Shown: positions 46,513-55,706 of the stretch, in pieces
How positions within the stretch are numbered: position 1 is the stretch's first letter
How the letters are laid out: each line of letters opens with the position of its first letter
Source: Cyanobacteriota bacterium
GTDB lineage: Bacteria > Cyanobacteriota > Cyanobacteriia > Cyanobacteriales > Microcoleaceae
Direction of reading: 5' to 3'
Assembly: GCA_025362325.1 (NCBI GenBank)
Contig: JANYGO010000349.1
Coordinates: 1-64,000 of the forward strand
DNA: 64,000 nt
Notes under the pieces: generated by a model
The model's database searches: none
Seen by the model: only the letters and a program-made list of their open reading frames with translations
What the model was told of the DNA's origin: nothing
Made by a program: the position numbers and the translations under genes

Positions 46513-48343
46513 CGGAAGATTCGGAGATTCGGAGATTCGGAGATTCGGGGAGAATTGGGAAAATCTTCGTGGATTCCTGGGAATTCCGACTTTTATCCGT
46601 TAAATCCCGTACAGAATCCGCTGCCGAACTTGCTTCTTCCTTCTCAAACAGATTCCATTCGCCACTTTCAACTTTACGATATTTCCAAGTAAGGCCAGAT
46701 TCATCGATCGCGCGAGTCCAAGCCTTGTAAGCTGTATCCAAACTTTCCCACCACGCATCCATACCAGCGCCAAGTTCCCAAGCGCGACGGATTACAGGGC
46801 CCAAACGTCGATCGCCCCTACCGACAAAATCCTCCATCGCCGAAATCCGCACATCAGTATAATTCACCTTGAGATTTCTCATCCCCCGAAATTCTCCCTT
46901 CAGCAATCTTTGCTTGCGGGAAAACTCGGCAGTAGAAACCGAATGCCACTGAAAAGGAGTGTGAGGCTTGGGCGTAAAATTAGAAATTGTCAAGTTAAAA
47001 TTCAGTGTCCGTCGGCCATCCAGCCTGCATTCCCTTTGCAGCCAGCGGACTGTTTCGGCGATGCCGAGCACATCAAAATCTGTTTCTCCGGGCAAACCGA
47101 TCATAAAATACAGCTTGATTTTATCCCAACCGCGATCGACCGCAGTTTTGACACCCCGCAACAATTCTTCGTTTGTCAAACCTTTGTTAACGATGTCGCG
47201 CATCCGCTGCGTACCCGCTTCCGGGGCAAAAGTCAAACCGCTTTGTCGCGTACCGCCGAGAATGTCAGCAATATTATCGTCAAATCTGTCAACCCGCTGG
47301 CTGGGTAAAGACAGAGAGATATTTTTGTCTTTGAGGCGGTTTTTGATTTCCATCCCGACTGCTGGGAGTGCCAGATAGTCGGAACAACTCAGGGAAAGCA
47401 GGGAAAACTCGCTGTGCCCGGTGGCTTTCATCCCTTGTTCGATCGCCTCTACGACTTGCTGTGGTTCCACATCGCGCGCGGGGCGAGTCAGCATTCCCGG
47501 CTGACAGAAGCGACAGCCACGGGTGCATCCCCGGCGGATTTCGACTGTCAATCTGTCGTGCACTGTCTGAACGTAGGGCACTAAGCCGATCGAATAAGCT
47601 GGTATGGGAGTCGCGACTCGGCGCAGAATTCGTTCTGGAACTTCGGGGCGGTTGGGATGAACAGAACCATCTGCCGCCATATCGTAGAATTGCGGGACAT
47701 AAACGCCGGGAATTTGCGCTAAATCCAGCAGCAATGCTTCTCTGCTCAAATTATTAGCTTTGCCTTCTGCCAAAATCAAGCCAATTTCTGGCAGCAATTC
47801 TTCTCCATCTCCCATAGCGATGAAGTCAAAAAAGTCAGCGTAGGGTTCGGGATTGGATGTTGCGGTTTGCCCGCCAGCAAAAATCAACGGCATTTGACCA
47901 TTTTGGTCATTTGTCGCTCTTTCTTGCCAAGTTAGGGGAATGCCGGCTAAATCCAGCATTTCCAGAATGTTTGTGGCTCCGAGTTCGTAGCTAAGGCTGA
48001 AGCCTAGAATATCAAATTCTGTGAGCGATCGCCTGGATTCTACCGCAAACAGGGGTGTTTTGGTCGTTAGCGCAGCCCTCGGAGAGGATCGCAGTTTTGC
48101 TGCTAAGTCTGGTGCGGGCAAATAAGCTCGATCGCACAACTGTCTCGGCAAGGCATTCAAAATATTGTAAAGGATGATGTGCCCCAGATTGGAAGCACCA
48201 ACTTCATATACTTCTGGGTAAGTGAGCACCCAGCGCACAGACGCTGTATCCCAAGGCTTGTGCGCAGCCCCCAACTCGTTTCCCAGATAACGAGCAGGCT
48301 GATTAATTTCTGCTGTAAGTAATTCTTCGACTTTTACTGCCAC
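46463..48343 (-). CDS. B12-binding-domain radical SAM protein (TIGR03960 family)
   Basis: A 626-residue protein, apparently from GTG 48343 (VKVEELLTAEINQPARYLGNELG). It has an N-terminal cobalamin-binding-like domain with GFSLSYELGATNILEMLD and a radical SAM domain with the [4Fe-4S] motif RRGCTRGCRFC (about 270-280). The substrate is unknown. The last 50 residues after EKEEASSAADS are linker-like. They end in ESPNLRISESS, which is encoded by the AGATTCGG repeat, then run off-frame into the next gene. Confidence 0.88.
   Translation of the reverse strand: MAVKVEELLTAEINQPARYLGNELGAAHKPWDTASVRWVLTYPEVYEVGASNLGHIILYNILNALPRQLCDRAYLPAPDLAAKLRSSPRAALTTKTPLFAVESRRSLTEFDILGFSLSYELGATNILEMLDLAGIPLTWQERATNDQNGQMPLIFAGGQTATSNPEPYADFFDFIAMGDGEELLPEIGLILAEGKANNLSREALLLDLAQIPGVYVPQFYDMAADGSVHPNRPEVPERILRRVATPIPAYSIGLVPYVQTVHDRLTVEIRRGCTRGCRFCQPGMLTRPARDVEPQQVVEAIEQGMKATGHSEFSLLSLSCSDYLALPAVGMEIKNRLKDKNISLSLPSQRVDRFDDNIADILGGTRQSGLTFAPEAGTQRMRDIVNKGLTNEELLRGVKTAVDRGWDKIKLYFMIGLPGETDFDVLGIAETVRWLQRECRLDGRRTLNFNLTISNFTPKPHTPFQWHSVSTAEFSRKQRLLKGEFRGMRNLKVNYTDVRISAMEDFVGRGDRRLGPVIRRAWELGAGMDAWWESLDTAYKAWTRAIDESGLTWKYRKVESGEWNLFEKEEASSAADSVRDLTDKSRNSQESTKIFPILPESPNLRISESSDVSRSASALGSLGHGN
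46517..46548. repeat. Four perfect copies of AGATTCGG at the radical-SAM gene junction
   Basis: An 8-bp unit is repeated four times without change exactly where the frame of the upstream gene and that of the downstream gene diverge. Because 8 is not a multiple of three, copy-number change switches the reading frame. One extra copy, or two fewer, would join both genes into one frame. Confidence 0.95.
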
Positions 48344-48532
48344 GGCTCGACTCGCTAATTGTTGCGACTAGACAGCAGCCTACCTTAAAATCTGCCAACA
48401 CGCCAACGGCACTCAGTCAATTTTCGATTTTAGATTTTAGATTGAAGAATTTTAGATTGACTCCACAGATTAATCTGCGAGCTGGAACAAAAGTCTAAAA
48501 TCTTGGGAGCACCCATTCGCTCGGAGGGCAAG

Positions 48533-48570
48533 CTGTCAACTGTCAACTGTCAATTGTCAACTGTCAACTA
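48533..48570. repeat. Heptamer array (CAACTGT)n
   Basis: Five or six CAACTGT/CAATTGT units lie at the 3' end of the STAS gene at 48564. It belongs to the same STRR-like class as the TTGACTG arrays. Confidence 0.85.
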
Positions 48571-48908
48571 AAACAGGAGTTTTCCGCTTCAAAGCTTTCG
48601 ACATTTTCAAATATCTCAAAAACTCGATCGAGTTGACTGAGTTCCAGAATCATCCTAATCCCGGCGGAAACTGAGCAAATACTAAACCGGCGCCCCATTT
48701 TTTTCGCCTGCTTGAGGCCAGAAATCAATGCCATCAAACCCGCACTGTCAACAAATGTTACTTCCCCCAAATCTACGAGTACCCCTACAACTTCGGGGGC
48801 ACAAATTGCTGTGGTTAGTTGCAGTCCGAATTCTCCGGATGTGGCTGCATTCAGGTGGTATAGGGGTCGAATCACCGTAATTGTTTTTTGGGCAAGAAGT
48901 GTCTGCAT
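48564..48908 (-). CDS. STAS-domain anti-sigma factor antagonist
   Basis: A 114-residue SpoIIAA-like protein with the phosphorylation site TFVDSAGL (Ser55) after VVGVLVDLGEV. It differs from the STAS protein at 24494 in its N-terminus (MQTLLAQKTITVIRPLYHL) and tail. A role in partner switching is expected. It lies 220 bp downstream of the radical-SAM gene, and the gap makes a shared transcript uncertain. Confidence 0.9.
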   Translation of the reverse strand: MQTLLAQKTITVIRPLYHLNAATSGEFGLQLTTAICAPEVVGVLVDLGEVTFVDSAGLMALISGLKQAKKMGRRFSICSVSAGIRMILELSQLDRVFEIFENVESFEAENSCFS

Positions 48909-49290
48909 ATATCAAACCTATGGTTGCTGTGTATTTTCAACTACTGTGGTAGAAGGTTGTAAGCCTAAACTTACTTGACACCTCCGAGCCTAACTTGCTC
49001 GCAAGGAAACCGACCAGTTGTTTTCAGTAGTTTTACTGAATCTTTATTTATTTACTGTTTTTTATGAAATTTTCCGCAAGATTTGGAACGGAAACGTAAG
49101 CTACTATACTATTTTTTGGTCGGTCACCAAGTTGAGTCTTAGTAATTGCCAAAATTGCGATCGACTTTGCCCTAACTGTTGGGTCAAACTGCACGATGTA
49201 ATTGAAATCACTTGTTAGTTCTGATTTAGATCACGCGCGCGATCGACTGTTCAGATGATAATTAAATTGTACGGAGTTCTCCGAGCTAAT
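48909..49290. other. Intergenic region, nothing specific seen
   Basis: This 380-bp stretch separates divergent genes and should hold both promoters. No RNA gene, array or convincing small ORF was recognised. Confidence 0.4.
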
Positions 49291-49485
49291 ATGCAAGCAA
49301 CTTATGCTATTCGTCATCTTGTAGAAAAAGCCCTCTACATTAAGCAGTTGACGCCTGACATTGAAAACGAAATCAACTACGAGCTCACCCGTTTGGGGTA
49401 CATCTCGGATATTGATTATGAAGCTTTAGAGTTACTAATGGATGAAATGGATGCCGGCCGGGTACAATTGGTATCTAGTCGATAG
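49291..49485 (+). CDS. Small conserved cyanobacterial protein of unknown function
   Basis: A 64-residue acidic helical protein from ATG 49291 (MQATYAIRHLVEKALYIKQLT). A start at 49255 would add 12 residues. It contains two predicted helices (IENEINYELTRLGYI and DYEALELLMDEMDAG) and no membrane segment. I recall similar small proteins in filamentous cyanobacteria but can give no function. Confidence 0.6.
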   Translation: MQATYAIRHLVEKALYIKQLTPDIENEINYELTRLGYISDIDYEALELLMDEMDAGRVQLVSSR

Positions 49486-50122
49486 TTGGAACCGGGCGCC
49501 ACGGATAAATCCCAGAGCAAAACAAAACCCTTGCACGACGGGAAACATCGGAGTGCGATCGCCATTCATCCCGGCACGGTATTTCGATCGCCAACCACCT
49601 ATTGCTGAACTCGATATTTTCCAGGAGAGCATCCCTGCACCCATACCATTTGAGATTTTAGATTCGCATGACTGACGACTCTCACGGTTTGCAGCTTGTC
49701 TACAGTTTTATTCTTTTTTGCAACTGATATCTCAATCAAAAACTACAAATTTTGACCTCAATTAAATCTCTAACTTTTGGGGTATGACAAATCAGCTTTT
49801 ATTGTGATTTATACTAATTATTTCTGGTAAGAAAACTCAATCGCAATCTTTCCCCCAAACAAAAAGGTAGTAAAGGCAGGGAAAAAGCTAGCAATAAACT
49901 AGCTCAACTGCACGCTCGGATCGAGGATACTCGCACAGATTTTCTCTCTTTTGTTGTCAACTAAGATAATTCATCAAAACCAAACGATTGTTTTAGAGCA
50001 CTTGGACACCTGACAGGACGATCGACCACCGTAAATTGTCCCGATGCTCTCTCAAATTGAGGATGGCGCAGTTTCAGAACTATGCTGGAAGCACCGATCC
50101 GAAATTTCAAATCTAAAATAAT
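49486..50122. other. 637-bp intergenic region, no feature recognised
   Basis: AT-rich stretches at 49720-49830 and HIP1-like CGATCG sites are present. No gene, hairpin with a T-run or tandem array was found. Confidence 0.4.
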
Positions 50123-50653
50123 ATGATGAATTACTACAAATTTCGCCACACAAATCAAGTTTACCGCCGCAAGCAGGGCATTTTGACAAAAAGTTTATTT
50201 GTGTGCATGATTGCCTGTTCTGCGTGCCTCACAGCCTTGCTGTGGGGACAATCGGCGGCGTTTTCCCAGCAGCCCGTCTGCCCGACTGGTAACATTGCGA
50301 ATTTCCCGTCGCCGCCGCTTTCGCAAGCCGAACCAAGCGTGCCGAGTCTGTGGTTAGCTGAAAAACAGTTTGGCGGCAAATTGCTCGATCGCTGGTTTGT
50401 CGATCGCACCAACACTTGGGTTATCATCATCGTCAACCGCCAACTGTGGAGTTTGCTCGATTATATGGAGCGCTATCAGTTTGTCAACCGCTTCGGCGCT
50501 GTTTCCAGCGAGTACGGTTACAACCTGCGAATTTGCAACCGTCAAGGGACGGCTTTGGCGGTTTATTCGTGCAAGGGCGATCGGCTTAGCTGTAAAATCG
50601 ACTTAGAATCTCTCTCAAATCCGGGGCTTCGAGGCAAAATCAAAGGATTTTAG
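50123..50653 (+). CDS. Secreted hypothetical protein
   Basis: A 176-residue protein. A basic N-terminus (YYKFRHTNQVYRRKQG) and a hydrophobic segment (about 23-45) form a signal peptide or anchor, with likely cleavage near AAFSQQ. The mature part has four Cys in spaced pairs and the pattern LLDRWFVDRTNTWVIIIVNRQLWSLLDYMERYQFVNRFG. I do not recognise the family. A GTAGGGTGCGTCA repeat begins at the stop codon. Confidence 0.6.
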   Translation: MMNYYKFRHTNQVYRRKQGILTKSLFVCMIACSACLTALLWGQSAAFSQQPVCPTGNIANFPSPPLSQAEPSVPSLWLAEKQFGGKLLDRWFVDRTNTWVIIIVNRQLWSLLDYMERYQFVNRFGAVSSEYGYNLRICNRQGTALAVYSCKGDRLSCKIDLESLSNPGLRGKIKGF

Positions 50654-50751
50654 TAGGGTGCGTCAGCAGCGAGTTTTTTTCAGGAGTGGCCCAGGAAGCC
50701 TAACGCAGATGACAGCCAAAGAATTTAACTTGAACCTCACGAGCTAAGTAA

Positions 50752-51486
50752 ATGGACAACTTACTAGAATATATAAAATCCGAATACAAATTAGACTGCA
50801 AACTGCGATTTTTATTAAACCGCTATTCTGCCAACGAAATTGTAGCTCGAATCATCGAATTGCTCGCAAGAGATCGTCCAGATACTGAGGAAATTATCAG
50901 CTTTGCTAGGGATTTTTGTATTGGTTCAGATTTGAAAAAAACAGAAAAAAATAACTTTTATAAGCAACTAAAAAAACAAGGTTTTTTTACAGTATTAAAT
51001 CTATTTGTGTCGGCTAGTAATTTTGGTTTGTGCAGTTCGACTATTAACAATATTGGCAAATTTTCCAAGGCGGAAAATGCTGTTTTACTGGAAAATGTCT
51101 ATGAAAAACAATATAAAAACAAGTCTGTACTATTGTCTTACAAGTGCTTGTCTGAATTAAGTTGGCTAGGATCGGAAAAAGTTGCCAGCTATTTGAGTGA
51201 ACTCGAATCAGAGAAAACAATAATTTCCAACTTGGTTTTGCTATACTATTGTTTAAGATGTGGTAGCGATTCGGATTTGGAAAGACTTTTACAAAACGAT
51301 GCTCTTATGCAATTCATTCACCCCACAGCATCTTTCGTCAACCTAGAACATGAAACAGAGACAAGATTATGGGGATTGGAACTCTACTTTTTGAAAGATT
51401 TTGGTTCAATGGAGCTAAGTATGCTCACAAACTCTGATTTTAAAACTATCGCAAAAGACTATTTCACAAATTTTACAGGAAATTGA
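50752..51486 (+). CDS. Hypothetical helical protein
   Basis: A 244-residue, Leu/Glu/Lys-rich soluble protein with several predicted helices. The pattern resembles HEAT-like repeats (VLLSYKCLSELSWLGSEKVASYLSELESEKTI), but no family is certain. Its base composition is more AT-rich than its neighbours, which may point to recent acquisition. No mobility genes adjoin it. Confidence 0.6.
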   Translation: MDNLLEYIKSEYKLDCKLRFLLNRYSANEIVARIIELLARDRPDTEEIISFARDFCIGSDLKKTEKNNFYKQLKKQGFFTVLNLFVSASNFGLCSSTINNIGKFSKAENAVLLENVYEKQYKNKSVLLSYKCLSELSWLGSEKVASYLSELESEKTIISNLVLLYYCLRCGSDSDLERLLQNDALMQFIHPTASFVNLEHETETRLWGLELYFLKDFGSMELSMLTNSDFKTIAKDYFTNFTGN

Positions 51487-51550
51487 AAACCCTAACCCCA
51501 AGTATTTTAGTAGTAGGGTACCCCGGAAGCGAGTTGTTTTTTGGAGTTTT

Positions 51551-51997
51551 GAGAATTTAAGAGCTGACGCACGTTACAGCTACAACTAATAAAATGTGGT
51601 TTCCAAAAACGCATTTTTGAAAATATTCAATGTATAAATAGACCCGAAAATGTTAGAACAATTACGAACAAAATAACAGAAAAAAAATGGCACTTCCTAA
51701 AAAAGCTTCACGTAGTATCACCATAAAAGGCGAAAAATATCGTTGGCTTATTTCAGGCAACGATTACGGAATTGGTTTGTGCGTAGAGTTATACGAGAAT
51801 CCTGCTCAGAAATTGACGACAGGTTTTTCTGATGATTATCAAGCTGTTACGCCTGTGCTGGTGCGTGAGGTAATTCTCCATGCCTTAGCACAAGGATACA
51901 CGCCTCACAAAAAAGGTCAGGATTTTTGTTTGCCTGAAAATTCACCCTTAGTAGTAGTTGAGAATTTAAGAGCTAACGCAGCTTACAACTACAACTG
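51551..51997. repeat. Direct repeat pair flanking the gene at 51687
   Basis: Copies at 51551-51587 and 51961-51997 begin GAGAATTTAAGAGCT and end CTACAACT, with about four mismatches and a spacing of 410 bp. They bracket the hypothetical gene, as a small duplicated or inserted cassette would. GTGCGTCAG / CTGACGCAC hairpins follow at 52003-52080. Confidence 0.75.
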
Positions 51998-52001
51998 GTG
52001 A
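51687..52001 (+). CDS. Hypothetical protein whose C-terminus runs into a repeat
   Basis: A 104-residue protein. The first 85 residues (SRSITIKGEKYRWLISGNDYGIGLCVELYENP) look like a compact alpha/beta domain of unknown family. The last residues (VENLRANAAYNYNW) are encoded by a 37-bp sequence that also lies upstream at about 51551-51587. The stop codon is within or just after the repeat. Confidence 0.55.
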   Translation: MALPKKASRSITIKGEKYRWLISGNDYGIGLCVELYENPAQKLTTGFSDDYQAVTPVLVREVILHALAQGYTPHKKGQDFCLPENSPLVVVENLRANAAYNYNW

Positions 52002-52084
52002 CTGACGCACCCTACGGTTAAAGGTGCGTCAGTTTTGATGATTTTATCGGCGCTTGTGGGCTGGTGACTGACGCACCCTACATT

Positions 52085-53224
52085 TTAGCTTTTCACTACT
52101 TGCCGAATTTCTTGCCAGATCGATCGATATTGCTGAATCCCCGCATCCCCGAAAGGCAGCAGAAAGTCGCTAGCAGCAAGAATCTTAGCATCCGGTAGCA
52201 ACACGGGATTACTGCGCACATCTGCGGGCAAATCCTCCGGTTTCATGCCGATAATTATCGGCGAACTAGCCTTAGCCAGCAAGGATAATTGAGGCGCAAT
52301 CTGAGGCTGCAAGCAAAAATTAATCCATTTTTCAACTAACGAAACTGGCTTTCCTGATGCGGGTTCTACCCACAAATCTGTCCAAAGTGCGGTTCCAGAA
52401 GCGGGAATTACTACCGCAATATCGCTTTGAGTTTGCAGCAGCGGCAGCACATCGCCCGAGGAACCGACAGCTAACCAAGTATCCCCTAAAATCAACGGTT
52501 GCAAGTAAGAATCGGAACTGTAAAGCTTAGCTTGCGCGTGCAGAGAAGCCAGTTCTTTTTTGAGGTTGGGAACTTTATCTAATTGCTGCGTATTGTAAGA
52601 TTTTCCGAGTTTTTTTAATGTTAAACCGATAACTTCTCTAGCACTATCAGGTAGCGAAATTCGATCGCGCAATTCGACTCGCCACAAGTCTTTCCAATCT
52701 GTCGGAGTCCACCCCAAAGCCTTAAATTTGTCGGTGCGATAGGCAATTACCGTACTTCCCCAGCGGTAAGGTGCGGCCCAAACTTTACCTTTAGCGTCTA
52801 ATTGACCGTCATCGTTGCGCCGGACGAGTTTTTGCCATCTCTCGGGCAATTGCGACCAATTAGCAAGTTTAGCAGGATCGATCGGCTGAATCAATTTTTG
52901 CCGAATTGCCAAAGTCAGCCAATAATCTCCCAACATCACCAAGTCAGCTTGATTTTTGGCTTCGGGTGTCCGTTTCCACTGTTGCAACAAAGCGAATAAT
53001 TCTTTTAATTGGGCTTCTTGCGTTACCTGCAACACCGGAGACGGTTGTAAATCGCGGCTGAATTTGCTGACAATTTGGGCCGGAATACCGTTTTTGAGCG
53101 ATCGAATTTTGAGAGTGGGCTTCGAGTCGCACCCTGCCGCCAATTGACTTAAAGTTAGGGTGGCGGCCCCCAATAGCAAAGACCTTCGTTTCACCTGTGA
53201 ACCCGCTTTTCTAAATATTGACAC
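52085..53224 (-). CDS. Extracellular solute-binding lipoprotein (PotD-like)
   Basis: A 379-residue protein with a twin-arginine-like signal (KRRSLLLGA) and a lipobox LAAGC, giving a lipidated Cys32. The mature part resembles spermidine/putrescine-type binding proteins (KVWAAPYRWGSTVIAYRTDKFKALG...DLW; VGSSGDVLPLL; VIPASGTALWTDLWVEPA). It should bind a small cationic or polyamine-like ligand for an ABC importer, but no transporter genes are adjacent, so specificity is open. Confidence 0.85.
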   Translation of the reverse strand: MSIFRKAGSQVKRRSLLLGAATLTLSQLAAGCDSKPTLKIRSLKNGIPAQIVSKFSRDLQPSPVLQVTQEAQLKELFALLQQWKRTPEAKNQADLVMLGDYWLTLAIRQKLIQPIDPAKLANWSQLPERWQKLVRRNDDGQLDAKGKVWAAPYRWGSTVIAYRTDKFKALGWTPTDWKDLWRVELRDRISLPDSAREVIGLTLKKLGKSYNTQQLDKVPNLKKELASLHAQAKLYSSDSYLQPLILGDTWLAVGSSGDVLPLLQTQSDIAVVIPASGTALWTDLWVEPASGKPVSLVEKWINFCLQPQIAPQLSLLAKASSPIIIGMKPEDLPADVRSNPVLLPDAKILAASDFLLPFGDAGIQQYRSIWQEIRQVVKS

Positions 53225-53650
53225 CGATGTTTTGTGTTCTGCGGCGCGGGAAATAATTGTTTGTCGAGTCCGGTAGTTGGCGCGATTAATCTTATTTCTT
53301 CCTCAAACACAAAGATATTGTACTCGCTTCTGCTGCGATCGGGGTCGGTTTGACTCAAAGGACTGGGGGCGCGGAGAGACTCTCACAGAAGGCTGAGCCC
53401 TGCGACTCTCAGAAAGCAGGCTTTTTAACTCTGATTGAAGGTTGGAACGAAGTATCTGGTTTAACAAACTTAGTTTCAGCCTCCAAGACTATCTCAAATC
53501 TCAAATCCTCAAACTGAGTCCCTCAATCTACCCTCTGGATTGGGAACACAACAATTACCTCAAAAATTAAATAATTTAGTGATAAATCGCAGTTATGTAA
53601 AGATTTCCCTTATATGTAAAGATATAAGTTACAATTCCCCGGATAACTGT
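53225..53650. other. Intergenic region with a terminator-like hairpin
   Basis: The gap between the divergent lipoprotein and coiled-coil genes. The only notable element is the stem-loop with T-run at 53396-53426, described separately. A near-direct repeat GACTCTCA(C/G)AGAA occurs at about 53379 and 53405. Confidence 0.5.
53396..53426 (+). terminator. Stem-loop followed by five T, possibly ending a small RNA
   Basis: AGCC-C-TGC (53396-53403) pairs with GCAGGCT (53416-53422) with one bulged C, followed by TTTTT. On the plus strand no known gene ends here, so it could end a small RNA transcribed from about 53290 onwards. A promoter was not clearly seen. Confidence 0.35.
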
Positions 53651-54043
53651 ATGGAAGCTCTACGCCAGCAAGTTACAGTATTGACTCAACAAGTCGATTC
53701 CCTGTACAAACTCATAGAAAACCTTAATGAAAAATTATTGGAGTCCGCCAAGGAGACGAAGCTGGCTCATGAGCAGAGCGATCCTCGCTCCCTGACGGTA
53801 GAAAATGACAAAATCTCGGCATATCAAAGCTACAGCCGTCTAGACGGACTCCTCGAACACAAGGACATACTGTTAGATGACAGCTACTTCGAGAAAAATT
53901 CTCAAAGCCTGGAAAAAGAGCTGAGTTCAGAGATTCAAATCCAGCGCCTTACAGCTCAGCTAACAGCGGCTTATAATCGAATTGCTGCCTTGGAAGAACA
54001 GTTGCTCGCCAAAAGAATGCACTCGCAACAGGTAGGCAGGTAA
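53651..54043 (+). CDS. Small coiled-coil protein of unknown function
   Basis: A 130-residue protein from ATG 53651 (MEALRQQVTVLTQQVDSLYKLIENL). The frame is open further upstream only from a TTG (53540). Two heptad stretches at the ends (about 1-35 and 97-125) flank a polar middle. No family was recognised; it may act as an oligomerising or scaffold protein. Confidence 0.55.
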   Translation: MEALRQQVTVLTQQVDSLYKLIENLNEKLLESAKETKLAHEQSDPRSLTVENDKISAYQSYSRLDGLLEHKDILLDDSYFEKNSQSLEKELSSEIQIQRLTAQLTAAYNRIAALEEQLLAKRMHSQQVGR

Positions 54044-54432
54044 TTAAATGTTGCTGCTGGCGATCGAGCCTTAATCAAGATAAAAAATACAAGTTGCGTT
54101 GATTTCTGCTCGTCTACTGATACTCCTTTCCCACCAAAAAAATTAGTATTATTGAACCGCTTTCCACGCGTTAGGCTTTCGCGGCGCGTGAGCGCTCTTG
54201 TCACGAAGGAAGAAGAAGCAAGAATAATATCATCTTCTACCGGGAAGGGAGTAGAGTAATTGCATCGAGTTTTTATCTGGCGCAATTAGCAGCAAGAATA
54301 CTGCCTCTAAGTGAGATTTTGTGTCAAAGAATTTCTAACTATGAGAATAGAAATGCTACAGAAAATGATACGATACGCTTGGGTTAAGATTTTCCGAAGA
54401 AGTGACACCGGGTTGTTTGCGTCCGCGACTAT
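54044..54432. other. Intergenic region, nothing specific seen
   Basis: A plus-strand-to-minus-strand convergent gap of about 390 bp. A CGCGTTAGGCTTTCGCGGCGCGTGAGCGC segment near 54165 can form weak hairpins. No gene was supported. Confidence 0.4.
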
Positions 54433-55542
54433 CTAATGTTTAATTTCACACCGCGAGGCTAAAGTTTCAACAGCTTGCAGGAGTTGGGTTGGAGTCCAAT
54501 TTGCAACTAGGCCGCTGGCGATCGCGCACGCACCCGCACCCACACCTTCCTTCACATATCCGCGATCGTAAGCTTGCAGTTGCCCGTAGCGAGAACCCGC
54601 AAAACTTAGCTGTGCAGCCAACAGAGGCACACCGCCGATATCCTGAGCCAGTCCTACAGTGTCCCCTGTAGGGTCTTCGGCCACCCAGCGCGTAGTCCCC
54701 ACCGTAACTTGCTCGGGACACCATACCAAAGCATATTCTCGGGCTAAGGCTTGCATCAAAGCGTACACTGCCAGCATTTGCGTGCCGCCAGCCAACAGCA
54801 CCCCGCAAGTCCGACTCGCGGCGATCGCCATTCCCGCCACTGCTATCTGCATCGGATCGCCCACCGCCGCTACCAATTCCAGGGGAGTGCTATTTTCTGG
54901 GTCAATTTTCCACCCAGTGCGATCGAGCCCCGCTGTCACCGCAGCCAATTTTTGAGTATGATTGCAGCGAGGATGAGAACTATTAACTTTGCCAGCCGCT
55001 GCAATTCCCAAACCCATTAACACGCCTAAAGCAGTAGTCGTTCCCCCAACTACACACTCACCTAAAATTAAATAGCTACCATTAGTTTGGGCGGCTAATT
55101 TAGCTCCCCAAATTAATCCTTGTTCCAGCAAATGTTTGACTGTTTCGAGTTGTAAAGCATTCCCGGAAATCAGACATTTTGCCGCAGTACCGCCCAAATC
55201 AATTGCAGGTACCGGAGGTGGGATGGGTAAACCAGCATTAAACAGGTAAAGGGGAATTTCCAAAGCTTCGATTACAGCGCGAGATATCAGTACCGGCGAG
55301 GCTCCGGCTTCTAGGGGCGGCAAAGCATATTGGGGCGAGGGTTGGGGGCCGTTGTACAAAAATTCTGCATCGGCTAAACAAGTAAATTGTCGATCGCGCG
55401 GGGTTGCTCCTGCTGCTGAAATCCCCGGAATTAAGCCTGTTGCGGTAAATCCTAACACGCAGGCAAATATCGGTTTTTTTCCCCGATAGCGATCGAGCCA
55501 CCGCTGGCCTTGTTCAATTTCTGTATAAATACGAATCATCAT
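54433..55542 (-). CDS. cobT: CobT-type nicotinate-nucleotide phosphoribosyltransferase family protein (TIGR00303)
   Basis: A 369-residue protein of the TIGR00303/UPF0284 group, related to CobT, which activates the lower-ligand base of cobalamin-type cofactors. It shows GFTATGLIPGISAAGATP near the N-terminus, ECVVGGTTTALGVLMGLG and AVGDPMQIAVAGMAIAAS. The start ATG 55542 (MMIRIYTEIEQG) fits. The DUF2232 gene lies upstream on the same strand across a repeat array, an association often seen in cyanobacteria. Confidence 0.85.
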   Translation of the reverse strand: MMIRIYTEIEQGQRWLDRYRGKKPIFACVLGFTATGLIPGISAAGATPRDRQFTCLADAEFLYNGPQPSPQYALPPLEAGASPVLISRAVIEALEIPLYLFNAGLPIPPPVPAIDLGGTAAKCLISGNALQLETVKHLLEQGLIWGAKLAAQTNGSYLILGECVVGGTTTALGVLMGLGIAAAGKVNSSHPRCNHTQKLAAVTAGLDRTGWKIDPENSTPLELVAAVGDPMQIAVAGMAIAASRTCGVLLAGGTQMLAVYALMQALAREYALVWCPEQVTVGTTRWVAEDPTGDTVGLAQDIGGVPLLAAQLSFAGSRYGQLQAYDRGYVKEGVGAGACAIASGLVANWTPTQLLQAVETLASRCEIKH

Positions 55543-55564
55543 TAGTCAGTAGTCATTGGTCATT

Positions 55565-55706
55565 TGTAATTTGTAATTGGTAATTGGTAATTGGTAATCT
55601 TGCCCCGAGCGGAGTCGAGGGGTGGTAATTGGTAATTGGTAATTGGTAATCTTGCCCCGAGCGGAGTCGAGGGGTGGTAATTGGTAATTGGTAATTGGTA
55701 ATTGGG
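55565..55706. repeat. Composite array: (TAATTGG)n alternating with a CTTGCCCCGAGCGGAGTCGAGGGG hairpin unit
   Basis: Groups of three or four TAATTGG heptamers alternate with a GC-rich hairpin block at about 55599-55622 and 55651-55674. The higher-order period is 52 bp. It fills the gap between DUF2232 and cobT and is followed by a TTCTTCC-type pyrimidine array at about 55790-55835. Confidence 0.92.
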
